Of a stretch of 64,000 nt of DNA, positions 39,716 through 50,900 are shown piece by piece. The translations under genes and the position numbers were made by a program. Source of the stretch: Emiliania huxleyi CCMP1516 (lineage: Eukaryota > Haptophyta > Isochrysidales > Noelaerhabdaceae). The stretch spans positions 2,501 to 66,500 of the forward strand of contig NW_005202237.1 of the NCBI RefSeq assembly GCF_000372725.1, read 5' to 3'. Positions within the stretch are counted from its first letter, which is position 1. Every line of letters starts with the position of its first letter. The notes beneath the pieces are model-generated. The model was not told the origin of the DNA, ran no database searches, and saw nothing but the letters and a program-made list of their open reading frames with translations.

Positions 39716-40351
39716 GGTGAGGCGGAGGTTGGAGCGTGGAGGGCGCGTAGGGCTCGCAAAATAAAGAAGTTCACGTGCCCCAAAAAGAATTATCAAAGGA
39801 CAAAATAGCGTTTGTGATTGCCTGAATTCCCTTTAGATTTTTAGAAGCCAACAAGAAATGTGTCACACAGAGTGATTTGCGCCTCTTCAACACCTGTGAA
39901 CGGGGTGGGGTGCGAACTGTTTTTTCCTTTCGAGAGATTTTTAGCAATACCAAACAACTCTTTTGTTTTTGTCCTTTCGTCGCCCGTCTCTCCTGGTATT
40001 TATTTTTATTGTCTCCCCCTTTGAGCTTTGTTTGGGTTTCTAGATGTTTGCGATTTGGGGTTTCTTTGATTCTTTGTTTTTTATTTATCTTTCCCAACAA
40101 TTTCGCTCTTGTTTTGTTTCGGTCTTTCCCGTTACAAAATAAAGAAAAATCGAGACCGGCCGCCATAACAGGGGCGCTGCGCCGCCGGTAGAGATGTGGG
40201 CATGTGGCTGCAAGCCCCCAGTACGGCGGTGCAAGCGTGCATGACCTAACGTCGTTTCAGGCGAGCGAGACCGCGCCGCTGGCGCTGCTTGCCGCTCCGG
40301 ATGGCGCCCCGTCGCGCGTCGCGCTCGCGCACGTCAGCTGCAGCCAACCCA
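39716..40351. other. Gene-free, AT-richer stretch
   Basis: Upstream of the methyltransferase gene: AAAAAGAATTATC (39782), AGATTTTTAGAAGCCAACAAG (39836, also at 28176) and GAGATTTTTAGCAATACC (39931, the tail of the ETFGG family on the minus strand). T-rich sequence at 39960-40150 has no gene. The tails look like 3'-end remnants of two dispersed elements. Confidence 0.55.
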
Positions 40352-41180
40352 TCAGCTGTCCACCAGCACCTCGTCCGCCACGCCCCTCGAGGGCCACAGT
40401 TCAAGTCCCGCGGGCGGGCGCGTCAGCCCGAGTACGGCCAGCCCTTGGGCGGTTGGCGGCGACGGGGCCACGCGCACCTCCCACGCGGGTGCCCAGCCCT
40501 GGGCCTTGAGGAGGGGAAGGAGGAGAGGCCACGCTTGGCGGAGGGCATCGTGGCAGCGCTCGGCGGTCTCGAAACCTGTCGCTGCGGGGTCAGGCTTGCG
40601 GTTGATCAGGTGAAAGAGCCGCTCCACGTCCCATGGCATGCTTGCGCGGCAGACGGTGAGCAAGGGCAGGCAAGACTGGGAGCTATCTTCGGAGGAGCAC
40701 AGGTCGAGGCACACACGCTCCAGGGACGGAGATGTCGCGGCTACTCGCGCTGCGAAACCGTTGTCGCCCGAATCCACCAGCCGGCCGAGCCTGGTGCGAA
40801 GCGCGGTGCGAAGATACGACTCCCCATCGTCAAAGATGCTTCGCCGCGCCTCGCCGGGTTCGTACCGGTTCCAAATCGGCCGAACGGACAGGTCCAGCAG
40901 GAGAGTGAGCTGCTTAAGCGCTGGAAGCCGCCAGCCAAACTCGGCCGGCATCACTGACGGGACCAGTCTGATGCTCATGTGCGTCAGGACCGGAAAAGTC
41001 TGCACCCCGCGTCGGTCTCCGCGGTGGTACTTTGGCCGTATGAGAATGCCGCCTTTGGTATGATCCGGCTTGTAGACGACCACCTGCAGCGTCGAGGCAT
41101 TCTTGTCCACCCGTCGACTCAGCGTGTCTTCCTGCGCGTTGGCGACTCCGCCGCCCCAGACTCGCAACTCCTGCATATTG
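40352..41180 (-). CDS. Hypothetical protein, no recognised family
   Basis: An open minus-strand frame with balanced composition and internal structure that looks like real coding sequence: FPVLTHMSIRLVPSVMPAEF, LPALKQLTLLLDLSVRP and PSLERVCLDLCSSEDSSQSC. The spacing of L-x-x-L-x-L stretches is faintly reminiscent of leucine-rich or F-box-type repeats. The frame is open further upstream to 41476, but that part overlaps the dispersed repeat at 41265-41425. A start near 41176 (MQELRVWGGG) is therefore more credible. It could still be part of a multi-copy element, as the other copy of that repeat is also next to unknown frames. Confidence 0.4.
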
Positions 41181-41264
41181 TCCTCCGGAGACAGCTCGTC
41201 CGGTCCTTGTGACGCTACACTGGACACGTCCAACCAAAATAAAGATAGCGCCCTAGCGTGGAAT

Positions 41265-41425
41265 AGGACCGCCGCAAGCGGCGTGGCGTGGAGCGGTTGA
41301 GCGTCCCTCCGGGGGGCCCTCTGCGCCGGGGAGGCGTTGTTGGAGGCTAGGACGCAAGCGTCCGTCGCCCTTTTCAAACTCGGGGCCCACTCCGCTACGC
41401 TCCGACCCGAATTTGGAGGGCCTAA
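41265..41425 (-). repeat. Dispersed repeat, copy 2 (inverted copy of 9775-9945)
   Basis: Contains GGAGGCGTTGTTGGAGGCTA and CCCGAATTTGGAGGG, the inverse of copy 1. It lies immediately upstream of the hypothetical minus-strand frame. Confidence 0.85.
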
Positions 41426-41581
41426 AAGTTTAAGGTGTTGCTGCGCAAAAGGGGTCGGACACAGGGCACAGCTCATGCTAACTAAGAGCTAGAAGGGGAG
41501 CTAGAGAGAACGACTACCCAGGGTCCCGTTATTGCGTACACCCCCACCACAAAAGCTCAAAACAAGAAAGCTCTCTCTCTC

Positions 41582-42267
41582 CTAGTCCTCACTCAGGGGG
41601 GTGCCACAACTACCCCGAGTCTCTCGACTAGCTGCCACGTTGCCGACCGAGAGCGGATCTCCTCCTGCTCCGCAAGGAGGGTGGCCAAGGCTAAAGTCTT
41701 GCCGGAGCCGCCGGGCGCGTTGACGACTTGGAGAAGGTCCCCTTGTACTTGTACTTGTAGAGATGCTCGAGGGGGTGCTTTGTGGGGCGGTGCGCAGCCA
41801 GGCCAGCAGTGAGGGGAGGCGCACCCTCACTCTCCTCGGTTGCAGAGCTCGTCGGAGGCTGCGGCACGACGGGAGGGTCGCGACAGCAGTCCTCGGGCGA
41901 GCCGACGCGCATGTCCAACCACGCAACCAGCGCTGGGACTCGTTGTGACGGCAGACGCCGGCTGCCTCTCCAACCGCTTCTGCAGCGTCCTTCTTTGCCC
42001 GGTGCATGGGCTCGATCCGATTCCGCAGCGTGTCGTCCCCAGCGGCGGCGCTGCGCGGGAGGCGGCCGCGGGCACGCTGGGCTCGATCAGCTTTCCCTCA
42101 GTTGCTTCGAGTTGCTCCGAAAGCACGGATTTGGCGGACGTTCTTGGCTTCAATTTTACGAATGTCTTGGCACCAGCGTCTGGCACCAGCTGAAGGCTTG
42201 CGTCCGTCCACGGCTCAGATCGCCGCGTCTGCGACGCGGGCGCCTTGCGGGCAGAGCCCTTAGCCAC
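41582..42267 (-). pseudogene. Helicase-like fragment with a P-loop
   Basis: Near 41690-41750 the minus strand reads GDLLQVVNAPGGSGKTLALA, then TLLAEQEEIRSRSATWQL, a Walker A of the type found in PIF1-like and other SF1 helicases. Upstream minus-strand sequence (from MAKGSARKAPAS at 42267) is open but in another frame, and there are no obvious introns that join them. No further helicase motifs follow downstream. Likely a broken or truncated gene. Confidence 0.4.
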
Positions 42268-42394
42268 CCTTTATATCTTGCGCGGTCAAAAGTGAGTCAG
42301 AAGTCGTAGAACTTTACAACAAACTCCCTCTCACGACACTAGGCACGGGACTGGCGCGCAACTGGCACGTCCAAGAAATTGACTCAGATCGCAG

Positions 42395-42590
42395 ACCAAC
42401 CCTCGGCGACCCGTGTTTACTTTTACGGCCCCCTCCCCCTGCGAACGCGCATCCCCAGGGTCAGGGATCTCTAGCCCGCACGCCGCAGCCCAGCCCGTCC
42501 CCGAGCATCCCCGGCCCCGCTGGGTGCGCTTATTAGCTCTCCACCCGCCTCCCCGCACGCGCGTCGCCGCACCCTTAAGCCTTATTACCG
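42395..42590. repeat. Dispersed repeat copy (relative of 28925-29065)
   Basis: Shares CCCTCGGCGACCCGTG, CCCCGCTGGGTGCGCTTATT and AGCTC with the copy at 28925 and, less well, with 7215-7330. About 150-200 bp, no terminal repeats, no coding. It may be a SINE-like or untranslated-end fragment. Confidence 0.6.
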
Positions 42591-42659
42591 GCTCGTACGT
42601 GGCTGGGTTCACAGCCTTGTTATCCAATGATATAAGGGTAGCCCCAGCGAAGCGCCGGA

Positions 42660-43079
42660 CTTTTGGTGAAGCCGCCACCCAGGTCTCGAGCTTCAGCTGG
42701 CGAACCATCATGCCGCTCTCGGCACCGCAGCAGCGCGAGCGCCGCGCCGCGCAGCGCGCTGCCGAGGCTCAGGACGCGGCTCGCGGGCAGCGCAACCGCC
42801 CGGCGCCGAGCCGGTGCTAGGCCGCCTCCGCTGCGCCTGCTTCCTTGCGCGCCGCTGGACGTCGGCCGAGAAGACCGCTTCCCTCTGGGGACCCGACTCC
42901 GCGAAGATCGCGCGCGCGTCGTGAGTGGCGGCGCGCGCGCGATCTCCGTTCCCGGGCACGCCGGTCGCAGTGGCATGGGCTCCCAGGCTCAAAAGCGCTC
43001 CCGTCAACAGCGAGCGAGCGCCGCCGCTGCTCCTCCTCCCGCCGCCGCTGCTCCTTCTCCCGCCGCCGCTCACCGAGAC

Positions 43080-43114
<35 letters not shown>

Positions 43115-43454
43115 TCGCGCCTCGCCTCCGTCACCGCCGCCCTCCATCTCGCAGCGGCGCGTCCCTCTGATGGCGCGGGCGCCTCGCTCACCGGCGCCTC
43201 GCCGCCCCCCCCCCCCTTCTCGCGCCGCTCCGCTCGTGGCCGCCGCCTCCCCTGTCAATCCCGCCGCCTCCCCTGTCATCCCGCCGCCCGCACCACCGCC
43301 GCCACCGCCTCGCGCCTCGCCGCCGCCGCCACCGACCGCCCTCCCCTGCGCCGCTGAGCGCTTGGGCCAGGTACCAATTTTGTCGAATTTATTTCAAAAT
43401 CTGCAGGCGCGGAGCGCCTGCGAAAATTTTGAAGAAATTTGCAGTCGGGCCTGA
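42660..43454 (+). other. Low-complexity Pro/Ala/Arg-rich open frame
   Basis: A long frame exists only because of (CCG)n, CTCCTCC and GC-rich composition. It contains a (CCG)n microsatellite at 43080-43113 and a C9 run at 43208. The opposite strand is open too. I do not consider it a supported gene, although a short piece, MGSQAQKRSRQQRAS, could be the start of a disordered protein. Confidence 0.3.
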
Positions 43455-43496
43455 TTTTCATCAAGATCTTTCAAATTTGCGGTGTGGAGTTGGGGG

Positions 43497-43712
43497 GTGG
43501 GTTAGGTTAGGGTTATTAGGGTTAGAGGGTTAGGGTTAGGGTTAGGGTTAGGGTTGGGTCAGGTCTGGTTGTGTCTGTATATGCCAGCGTTGCAGGGTTC
43601 TGCGCTGGGATCTGGCCCCACAGCGCCGACGACTAAGACTCAGCCCCACACGCTGACCTAGGGTTAGGGTTAGGGTTAGGGTTAGGGTTAGGGTTAGGGT
43701 TAGGGTTAGTCT
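43497..43712. repeat. Interstitial telomere repeats, inverted relative to the chromosome end
   Basis: Two runs of TTAGGG on the plus strand (43500-43545 with some irregular units, and 43662-43708 with about eight regular units). They are separated by a spacer with GTATATGCCAGCGTTGCAGG...CGCTGACC. The same spacer follows the second run (43709-43800), so the arrangement is repeat-spacer-repeat-spacer. Orientation is opposite to the terminal array. Confidence 0.95.
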
Positions 43713-43798
43713 TCTTGTGTTTGTATGCCAGCGTTGCAGAGTTCTGCGCTGGGATCTGGCCCCAGCGCCGACGAGTAAGACTCAGCACCGCACGCTGA

Positions 43799-44290
43799 CC
43801 CCACCAAATGCCGCCTCAGGGCGCCAGGCCGCCAGCCACTTCTTACACGCGGCCGGCGCCCTCTCGCGGCAAAAGGGTCGAGCGAGCGGGCAGAGTCGCG
43901 ATGTCTGCGCACCCGCGTGCCGATGGGCGGCACACGCAACCGAGAGAGGCCCTGTCGCGCCGCCAGTAGCGTTCTCCGCAGTCCCCACGCCACCAATTGC
44001 CGCCTCAGGGCGCCAGCCACTTCTTACACGCGGCCGGCGCCCTCTCGCGGCAAAAGGGTCGAGCGAGCGGGCAGAGTCGCGCGATGTCTGCGCACCCGCG
44101 TGCCGATGGGCGGCACACGCAACCGAGAGAGGCCCTGTCACGCCGCCAGTAGCGTTCCGCACTCCCCACGCCACCAATTGCCGCCTCAGGGCGCCAGCCA
44201 CCTCTTACACGCGGCCGGCGCCCTCTCGCGGCAAAAGGGTCGAGCGAGCGGGCAGAGTCGCGATGTCCCTGCGCACCTGGGTGTTCGCCG
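43799..44290. repeat. Three tandem copies of a 180-190 bp satellite
   Basis: Each unit begins CCACCAA(A/T)TGCCGCCTCAGG, contains ACACGCGGCCGGCGCCCTCT and CGAGCGAGCGGGCAGAGTC, and ends at the next CCCCACG. Units start at about 43801, 43990 and 44170; the third is cut short. It follows directly on the interstitial telomere repeats. Confidence 0.92.
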
Positions 44291-45224
44291 CCTATATGCT
44301 CTATCCTGTGCCAAGACGGACACATTTTGACAATCAAAATCTACCTCAAAATTTGCGGCCGCCCCTCGAAATTTGCTGATCAAAATTTGCGGTGGCCCGG
44401 ATCGAAACCTGTACTTTGGCCAACTGAGCGCGGTGCAGGGGGTGAGCCCCCGCTGCGCAGCCTCACCGCAGTGCACTGCGCTCTCCGCGCCCCTGACGAT
44501 TAGTGAGGAGGTGGTGTTGCACAGCATGGAGCTCGGCGAGCGTTTAGCGAGCCCCGCAGCTAGTTGAGAAGAAAATACCTCCTATGGCGCTTCACAGCGA
44601 TTGTAGGAAAATGTCGAAACCAAATCACGTCCGTCGCGGCCTTCCGACTCGCGCCTCCGCCTCACTGGCACTCTTGTAGCCCTGGCCGGTGCGCGTGCTC
44701 AGTTGAAGTTCCCGAGTGAAAATTCGAACGCGTTCTCTCACGGTGACCAACAAATGTCCACCTCAGAGGCACCTCCGGAGGCAGGCCGCCGCACGCCGGC
44801 GACACAGCTCCAGCTGTCGAACTGACCCGCAGCTCCTCTCAGAGCGGGAACTGTGACGAAAAGTGACTGAGGCGGTTGTCAGGAACCATCATACGGATCA
44901 CATGGTGGCTCTCTCATGACGGGAGACCGCCCGACCACTCCTGGGTGGCACTGCCACCGGTGTCGCTCGACGCGTCCTGTCGACAGCGTGCCGACAGCGA
45001 CACAGACCATGTGGGACGCGTCGAGTATCGGCCTCTACTGCTTACCCAGCCTTCGAGTGTATCCTGGCTGTGGTCCCACACCCACTGGTGTCCATCTCAG
45101 AGACCGCAGGAGGTCATGAGGGTCGATGGGAGTGCCAACCCCCCACAATGCCTAAAAACCCAGCCCAGTACACGTCGGCTTTACGCGGCTAAGCACCGGC
45201 CGCGGGCCGCCCCTGGATGTGAGG
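44291..45224. other. Gene-free stretch
   Basis: No recognisable coding domain or tandem repeat. At 45160-45240 there is a faint relative of the dispersed repeat at 7310 (TGAGGTTACCGACAGCACTCC). Confidence 0.45.
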
Positions 45225-47229
45225 TTACCGACAGCACTCCAAGCTCCGCAAGTTATCAACACTACCGCACACGACCGCACACACGAGACGACACAGCTGC
45301 CGCTGCAGCACACATGGACGCAGGTTCGAATCACGGAGCCCAGCGCTCACCTCACGACTCGCTTCCCCGCGACGGGTCCTGCGCCTGGCAGTCTGGCCGC
45401 AGCCCTGCTCGAGCGCCCGCCAGCTCCGCCACGGCCTCCGCCCCGATGCAGTTGCCGCTCGCGCCGAGCTTGGCCAGGTGTGGAGCGCCTGGGGCACTCT
45501 CCGCTCTCGGGCGTGGGAAGGGACGCGGCGGGCTGCGCAGCTAGTGGGGCGACGGCGTGCGCGCGCGCCTCCCGCCGCCAGCGCTCGTGCGAGTGCGCGA
45601 GCGCCCCTCGACCCGATGCGATTGTTGTGTAGCCCGAGCTCGCGCAGGGCGTGCCCCGCCCCGACCACCGGAGGGCCTACGGGACGTGTCACGGACATGT
45701 CGGTGGACATGTCGTGGACGTGCCCCGCCCACCGCCACAGCGGGGCCAGAGGCGTCCGGCGCGAGCTCGATGAGGTCTCGCTCTGCGCAAAGGGGAGAGA
45801 GGGGCCGCGGTCAGTCAGAGGCAGCCCTCTCCCCCCTCGCCTCCCCGCCCGCGGCGCGCCAGTCTGAGCGAGCGCGGAGGCGAGCGCGCACATGCCGGCG
45901 TCGCCGATCGCGTTCCCGCCTGTGGGACGCGTCGCGGACATGTCAGAGAGCGTGTGTCATGGGCGTGCCGTCGTCCGCCGATCGCGACCCCGCGCCCAGC
46001 GCGTCGCCAAAGCCGAGGACGCGGAGCGCTGGCAAGGCAGCCAGGCTGGCCGCGAGCCTGGGATCGCATGTGTGGGGCGAGTGAGAACCGTCCGCACCCT
46101 TCCTCCTCGCACAAGGGAAGTGCTGTGCGGCGGGTGGTGCGGCACCTCTCGCACCCGGCGCAGCCTATCGTGTTCCCCTCGAGCCGAAGGATAGTGAGGC
46201 TGCCGCCGCCGCCCGCGACGAACGCGTCGGCCAAGTGCGCCGCGCCTAATCAAGTCATGGATCGGTCTCAGCAGCCCATCGCATCACAAACCAACCGGCC
46301 AGGTGCGCCGCGCCCGCGTCGCCGACTCTCGCGAAGCGCAGCGAGAGCGACAGCAGCGAAGGGAGCACAGAGCAGGGCAGCCCCCCGAGCGGCGGCGGCG
46401 GCGGCGCGTGCCGGCTCGACATGCGGACAAAGGAGGAGGGCGGGTCGAGGGTGCCGCTTTGGTCGGAGGCCGCCGCCGGGCTGGCGGGGCAAGACGCGAC
46501 GAGCACGTCGGACGAGTCGCTGAGCTCCGCCCCGCCCTCGCCCGCCCCGCTGCGGCGGACCAGCGCGTCGGCCGGCGGCTCCTCCGCCGGCTGCTCCGCC
46601 GGCTGCTCCGCCCTCCGCCCGTCTGGCGGCGGGCCGGCGGCTCGCAGGAGGAGGGAGAGGGCGCCGGCGCCGCCGTCCCCGAGCCGATTCTCCGACAGGG
46701 AGAGCTCGCGCAGGAGGGGAGCGCCGCCGGCGGCCGCCGCCGCCTCGGCGATGCAGCGGGCGCCGTCGGGGCCGATGCTGTTGCTGGAGAGGTCGAGCGC
46801 CGTCAGCCGCGACAGCGCGCCGCTCTCGCGCAGCGCCGCGCCCAGCGCCGCGCAGTCCTCCGAAGTGACCCCGCGGAGCGTGCAGCGGAGCGCCGAGGCC
46901 GACTCGAGCCGCTTGCGCGAGAAGTCGATCTTTGCGAGCAGCGAGCTCACCTCCTCCTCCGAGGCGGCGGCGGGCTCACCGAGCGGCGAAATGGCCTCCT
47001 CTTCCTCCTCCTCCTCCGGCGAGCTGTCCGCAGACTGCTCGGCGGGGTTGCCTCCGCCGCTCGTCGGGGCCGAGTCCTCCGCCTCGGCCGGCGAAGGAGC
47101 GGTCTCCTCGGCCGCCTCGCTCGCCTCGGAAGGCGCGCTGGGCGTGCCGTCCTCCTCCTCCAGCAGCGAAAAGCTGGGCCCGCGCCCGAAGCAGGACAGC
47201 CCGCCGGTCGGGGAGCGAGGGAAGAGCAT
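45225..47229 (-). CDS. Leucine-rich-repeat protein (ribonuclease-inhibitor/NLRC3 type)
   Basis: The N-terminus (ATG 47229, MLFPRSPTGGLSC) is acidic and Ser-rich (SSPEEEEEEEAISPL). Then come LRRs: ALRCTLRGVTSEDCAALGAA, LTALDLSSNSIGPDGARCIA, LLRELSLSENRLGDGGAGAL, LLSLSLRFARVGDAGAAHLA, LTILRLEGNTIGCAG, GNAIGDAGMCALASAL, LRELGLHNNRIGSRGARALA and CLAKLGASGNCIGAEAVAEL. Each repeat is of the 28-residue type with N-x-IG-x-x-GA. At least four introns interrupt the repeats. Two carry introner motifs (45677-45725 and 45911-45966); the second is flanked by CGCCGATCGCGTTCCCGCC and CGCCGATCGCGACCCCGCG. The C-terminus after the last LRR (from about 45330) runs into repeat-like sequence, so the true stop is unclear. 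Such proteins are protein-interaction scaffolds; partner unknown. Confidence 0.75.
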
Positions 47230-47499
47230 GCAGCTATGGGCGTTAGCTCGGGACGTGGTGAAGCCTCGTCCGCGTCTTGGGATAGCAGTCGGCGCCGAAG
47301 AGTGCGGATCAGGCCAAAAAACTGCGTTTTGAAACACTGTCTGATGTCTAACCTGTCTGTGTCGCTCGTGCGTGTCGACATCATCTGTCTAGCGTCCACC
47401 CATACCGCGTTGGTGTCCAGTCCGAGCCTCCTGGCTGTTCTTCACCTTTCTACCTAACCTAACCTAACCTCACACCGTGGGTGAATCGTTTTTCTCTTT

Positions 47500-47760
47500 C
47501 GCCGAGAACATCAACAAGCAGGCGCGCAATACGCGTATGGCGTATCAACTGGCTCAACTCCCCTGAGCGTGCCAACTGGGTCAACGACGTCAAGAACAAG
47601 CAAGCGGCAGACGTCCTCTTACCCTCGGCCCCGGTGGTGGGCGCCCGTACCGCCTAGCTCCGCGGACGGCCCTCCACCCCTCACGTACGGATCATGTAGT
47701 CCCCACAATCGCTGTCGTGGGATCGCTGGTCATGTGAGAGAAGAAAGAAAGAAAAGGCAA
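47500..47760 (+). mobile_element. 3' end of the ETLGG dispersed family
   Basis: ENINKQAR and VNDVKNKQAADVLLPSAP correspond to ENINKQARKERTDW and KNKQATNGFLSSAP in the copy at 6500-7200. Downstream both share CATGTAGTCCCCACA and TCATGTGAGAGA followed by (AAAG)n. Only the last about 260 bp are present. Confidence 0.65.
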
Positions 47761-47985
47761 GGGAGGGAGGGAGGGAGGGATGGTCATGTGAGAGGTCTGT
47801 CGGCACTTGGAGCACTTGGAGTGCAATCAGTAACCGCACATCCAGGAGCTAGAAGCGCACCCAGCGGGCCGCCGTGCGCTTTCTCTCTTTGTATCTTAAG
47901 AATTCTCTCTTTGCCGACTCCTCTCCGCTCCAGTCAGGCCCTGTTGGCTCTGTATCGCCGTTGCGATTCGCGCAACAAAGAGCGA

Positions 47986-50900
47986 ATGGCGCTCATCTCG
48001 CTGGTGCTCGTGGCCGCCACCACGCTGCACCCGACCAAGTTTCGGGCAGCGTGCGGCGGCGCCGACTCTCGGCGCTCGGCCAGCATCAGCATGGACGCCG
48101 TGCGCTCGCCGGCGGAGGGCGGGCCTTCGACGGCAGCAGAGGTGGAGTTCCCTCCGGAGGCCTCTCCGCTCGTGCAGCTGCAGCGGGGTGCCGTCTTCGC
48201 CTCAAGGGCACTGCCGATCGCATTCTCGTACATCCGCCTGTACACCGCACTGCGCTTTCGGGAGCGGGCGCTCGGGCAGTGCCTGGACGAGGAGGCGTGC
48301 GAGGTGCTGTGGACCGAGCAGCACGAAGCCGGCTCGATCAGCTTCGCTTCGGTCGTCAACGAACTCAAGGGCTTCTACACAAAGACGGGCCAGATCATCG
48401 CGACGCGGCAGGCGCGCCTCTCTCGACACTTCCGAGACACTTCCGAGACACTTCCGAGGCAATGAGGCTTGCGAGGCGCTTGGGAGCGGCTTGCGAGACA
48501 ACCACACGGCCCCGCCAGGGCTCCTCCGCACAGCAACTCTTTCCTGGCCCCAACCCTGACCCCGACCTAACCCCGACCCTCGACCCGACCCACCCCCGAC
48601 CCACCCCCGACAGGACCTCTTCCCGCGCGAGTACACGGACCGGCTGGCGGGCCTGACTGACCTGGTCGACCCGATGCCGTACTCGCTCGTGCGGGCGGTG
48701 GTGGAGCAGGAGCTGCACGGCGGGGAGAGAGTACCACCACCCGTACCCTCGGGTGATCTCGGGCGATCCCCCCTGCAGGAGCTGCTGCACGACGGGGAGG
48801 CATTCGACGACGTCTTTGCTCAGTTCGACGACCAGCCGCTCGGCGCCGCGTCGGTGGCGCAGGTGCACCGCGCGCTCCTCTCGCCCGAGTACGGCGGCCG
48901 CGAGGTGTCGAGCGAGCGAGCGGCGGCGGAGCGCGCGAGCGGCGTCGACTCACCGCTGCTGCTGCTGCGCGCAGGTGGCGGTCAAGGTGCAGCGGCCGGC
49001 CATCGAGGCGAAGCTGCTCGGGGACGTGGCTGCGCTCAAGGCGCGAGAGATAGCCGAGAGATAGCCGAGAGATAGCCGAGAGATAGCCGAGAGATAGCCG
49101 AGAGATAGCCGAGAGATAGCCGAGAGATAGCCGAGAGGTAGCCGAGAGGTAGCCGAGAGATAGCCGAGAGATAGCCGAGAGATAGCCGAGAGATAGCCGA
49201 GAGATAGCCGAGATAGGAAGCTGCTCGGGGACGTGGCTGCGCTCAAGGCGCGAGCGCCGAGGGCGCGGGGAGGGTGCGGACTCTTCACACCCTCCAGCCG
49301 TGAACAGGGGGGAGGGGGGAGGGGGGGGCGGCGGACGGCGTCTCTTCACACCGCCTCGCTGTGGTCAGGCGCTGGCAAAGGCGGTGCGAGGCTTTGACGC
49401 GATACCGGTCGACTACTACACCGTCTTCTCGGAGCTCGAGGTGCGGGACGCAGCCGAGACGCAGCCGAGACGCAGCCGAGACGCAGCCGAGACGCAGCCT
49501 CCCTGCGCCTTCTCCCCTCAGGTGCAGCTCTCCGACGAGTTCGACTTCATCAAGGAGGCGGCGGCGATGGAGCGGATCGGCGCCGCCCTCAGCACCGACC
49601 CAGCCACGGGCTCGCCTCGGCCTCCTCCCGTGGTCACGCCGCGCCCCGTCGGAGGGCTGGTGAGATGTAGCCGAGAAATAGCCGAGAGATAGCCCCTGGT
49701 GAGAGGCGCGTGTGGCGCGGCGGACTCGCTGCGGAGCGGCGAGCCGCTCTCCTCGGCCCTCCTCGGCCCTCCTCGGCCCAGATATATATGTATATCAGGT
49801 GACGAAGCGCGTGCTCGTGATGGACTACTTGCGCGGCGAGCCGCTCTCGCGCGCCGTCGAGGCATGTCCAGGACACGTCCATGACATGTCCGGGACATGA
49901 CCTTAGGCGAGCCGCTCTCGCGCGCCGTCGAGGCGATGGAGGCGCGCGGCATCGACCCGGACTCGGCGGAGGCGCAGCTCTTCGGCCGAAAGCTGCTGAG
50001 CGCCCTGACCGAGGCGCGCCCCCTCCCCCGCCCCCTCCCCGCCCCCTCTCGCCACGCACACTTGCTGCGCGCGCCACAACCAGTGCCACACACCAGCCAC
50101 ACCAGCCGCCACATATTTGTATCAGGCGTTCGGCCTCACCATCCTCGAGGGCGGCTTCTTCCACGCGGACCCGCACCCGGGCAACATCTTCGTGCTCGAC
50201 GACGGCCGCGTCGGGCTCATCGACTTCGGCCAGGTCAAGCAGATCGGGGCGCGCGCGTCGACGACGCTGGCCAAGGTGATGGTTGCCCTCGCGGCGCGCG
50301 GCGCGGGAGGCGGCGAGGGGGAGGACGAGGCGCAGCTCGACGAGATCTCTCGCCTAAGGTCATGTCCCGGACATGTCATGGACGTGTCCAGGACGAGGCG
50401 CAGCTCGACGAGATCTCTCGCCTCGCTCTCGAGCTCGGCGTGCGGCTCCGCGACGGCTCGCCGCGCGAGGGGCCCGTACCCCCCACTGTGCCTACCCACC
50501 CCCTACCCCCACAGTACCCGAACCCAGGCTCTCCACGCGAGGGGCCAGCGGCGACGGCGATCTGGCTCTTTGACGGCTCGGTCGACACGCTGCCAGGAGG
50601 CTTCGACACCAACGAGCTCTCGCCGAACTCGCCGGTCAAGGCGCGCCCGCTGTATCTCGGCTATCTCGGCTGTATCTCGGCTGTATCTCGCCTCACCTCT
50701 CTGGCGCGAGGCTCCCTCACGCCCCTCCCCTCATCGCAACGGAAGGTGCTCCAGTCCTTCCCGCAGGAGCTGACGCTGGTCGGCCGCTCCACGGCGCCGA
50801 CTCCCAAACACAAGCTCGCAGCACTTCTCTCCTTGACGCGGCGCCGCTCCTCGCCAGGTCCTCATCAAGGGCATCGCCTCCCGCCTCGGCGTCCGCTGGT

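Noticed and set aside
42663-43454. 263-codon proline-rich protein
   Set aside because: The open frame depends on (CCG)n and C-rich runs, and the other strand is equally open; no domain is visible.
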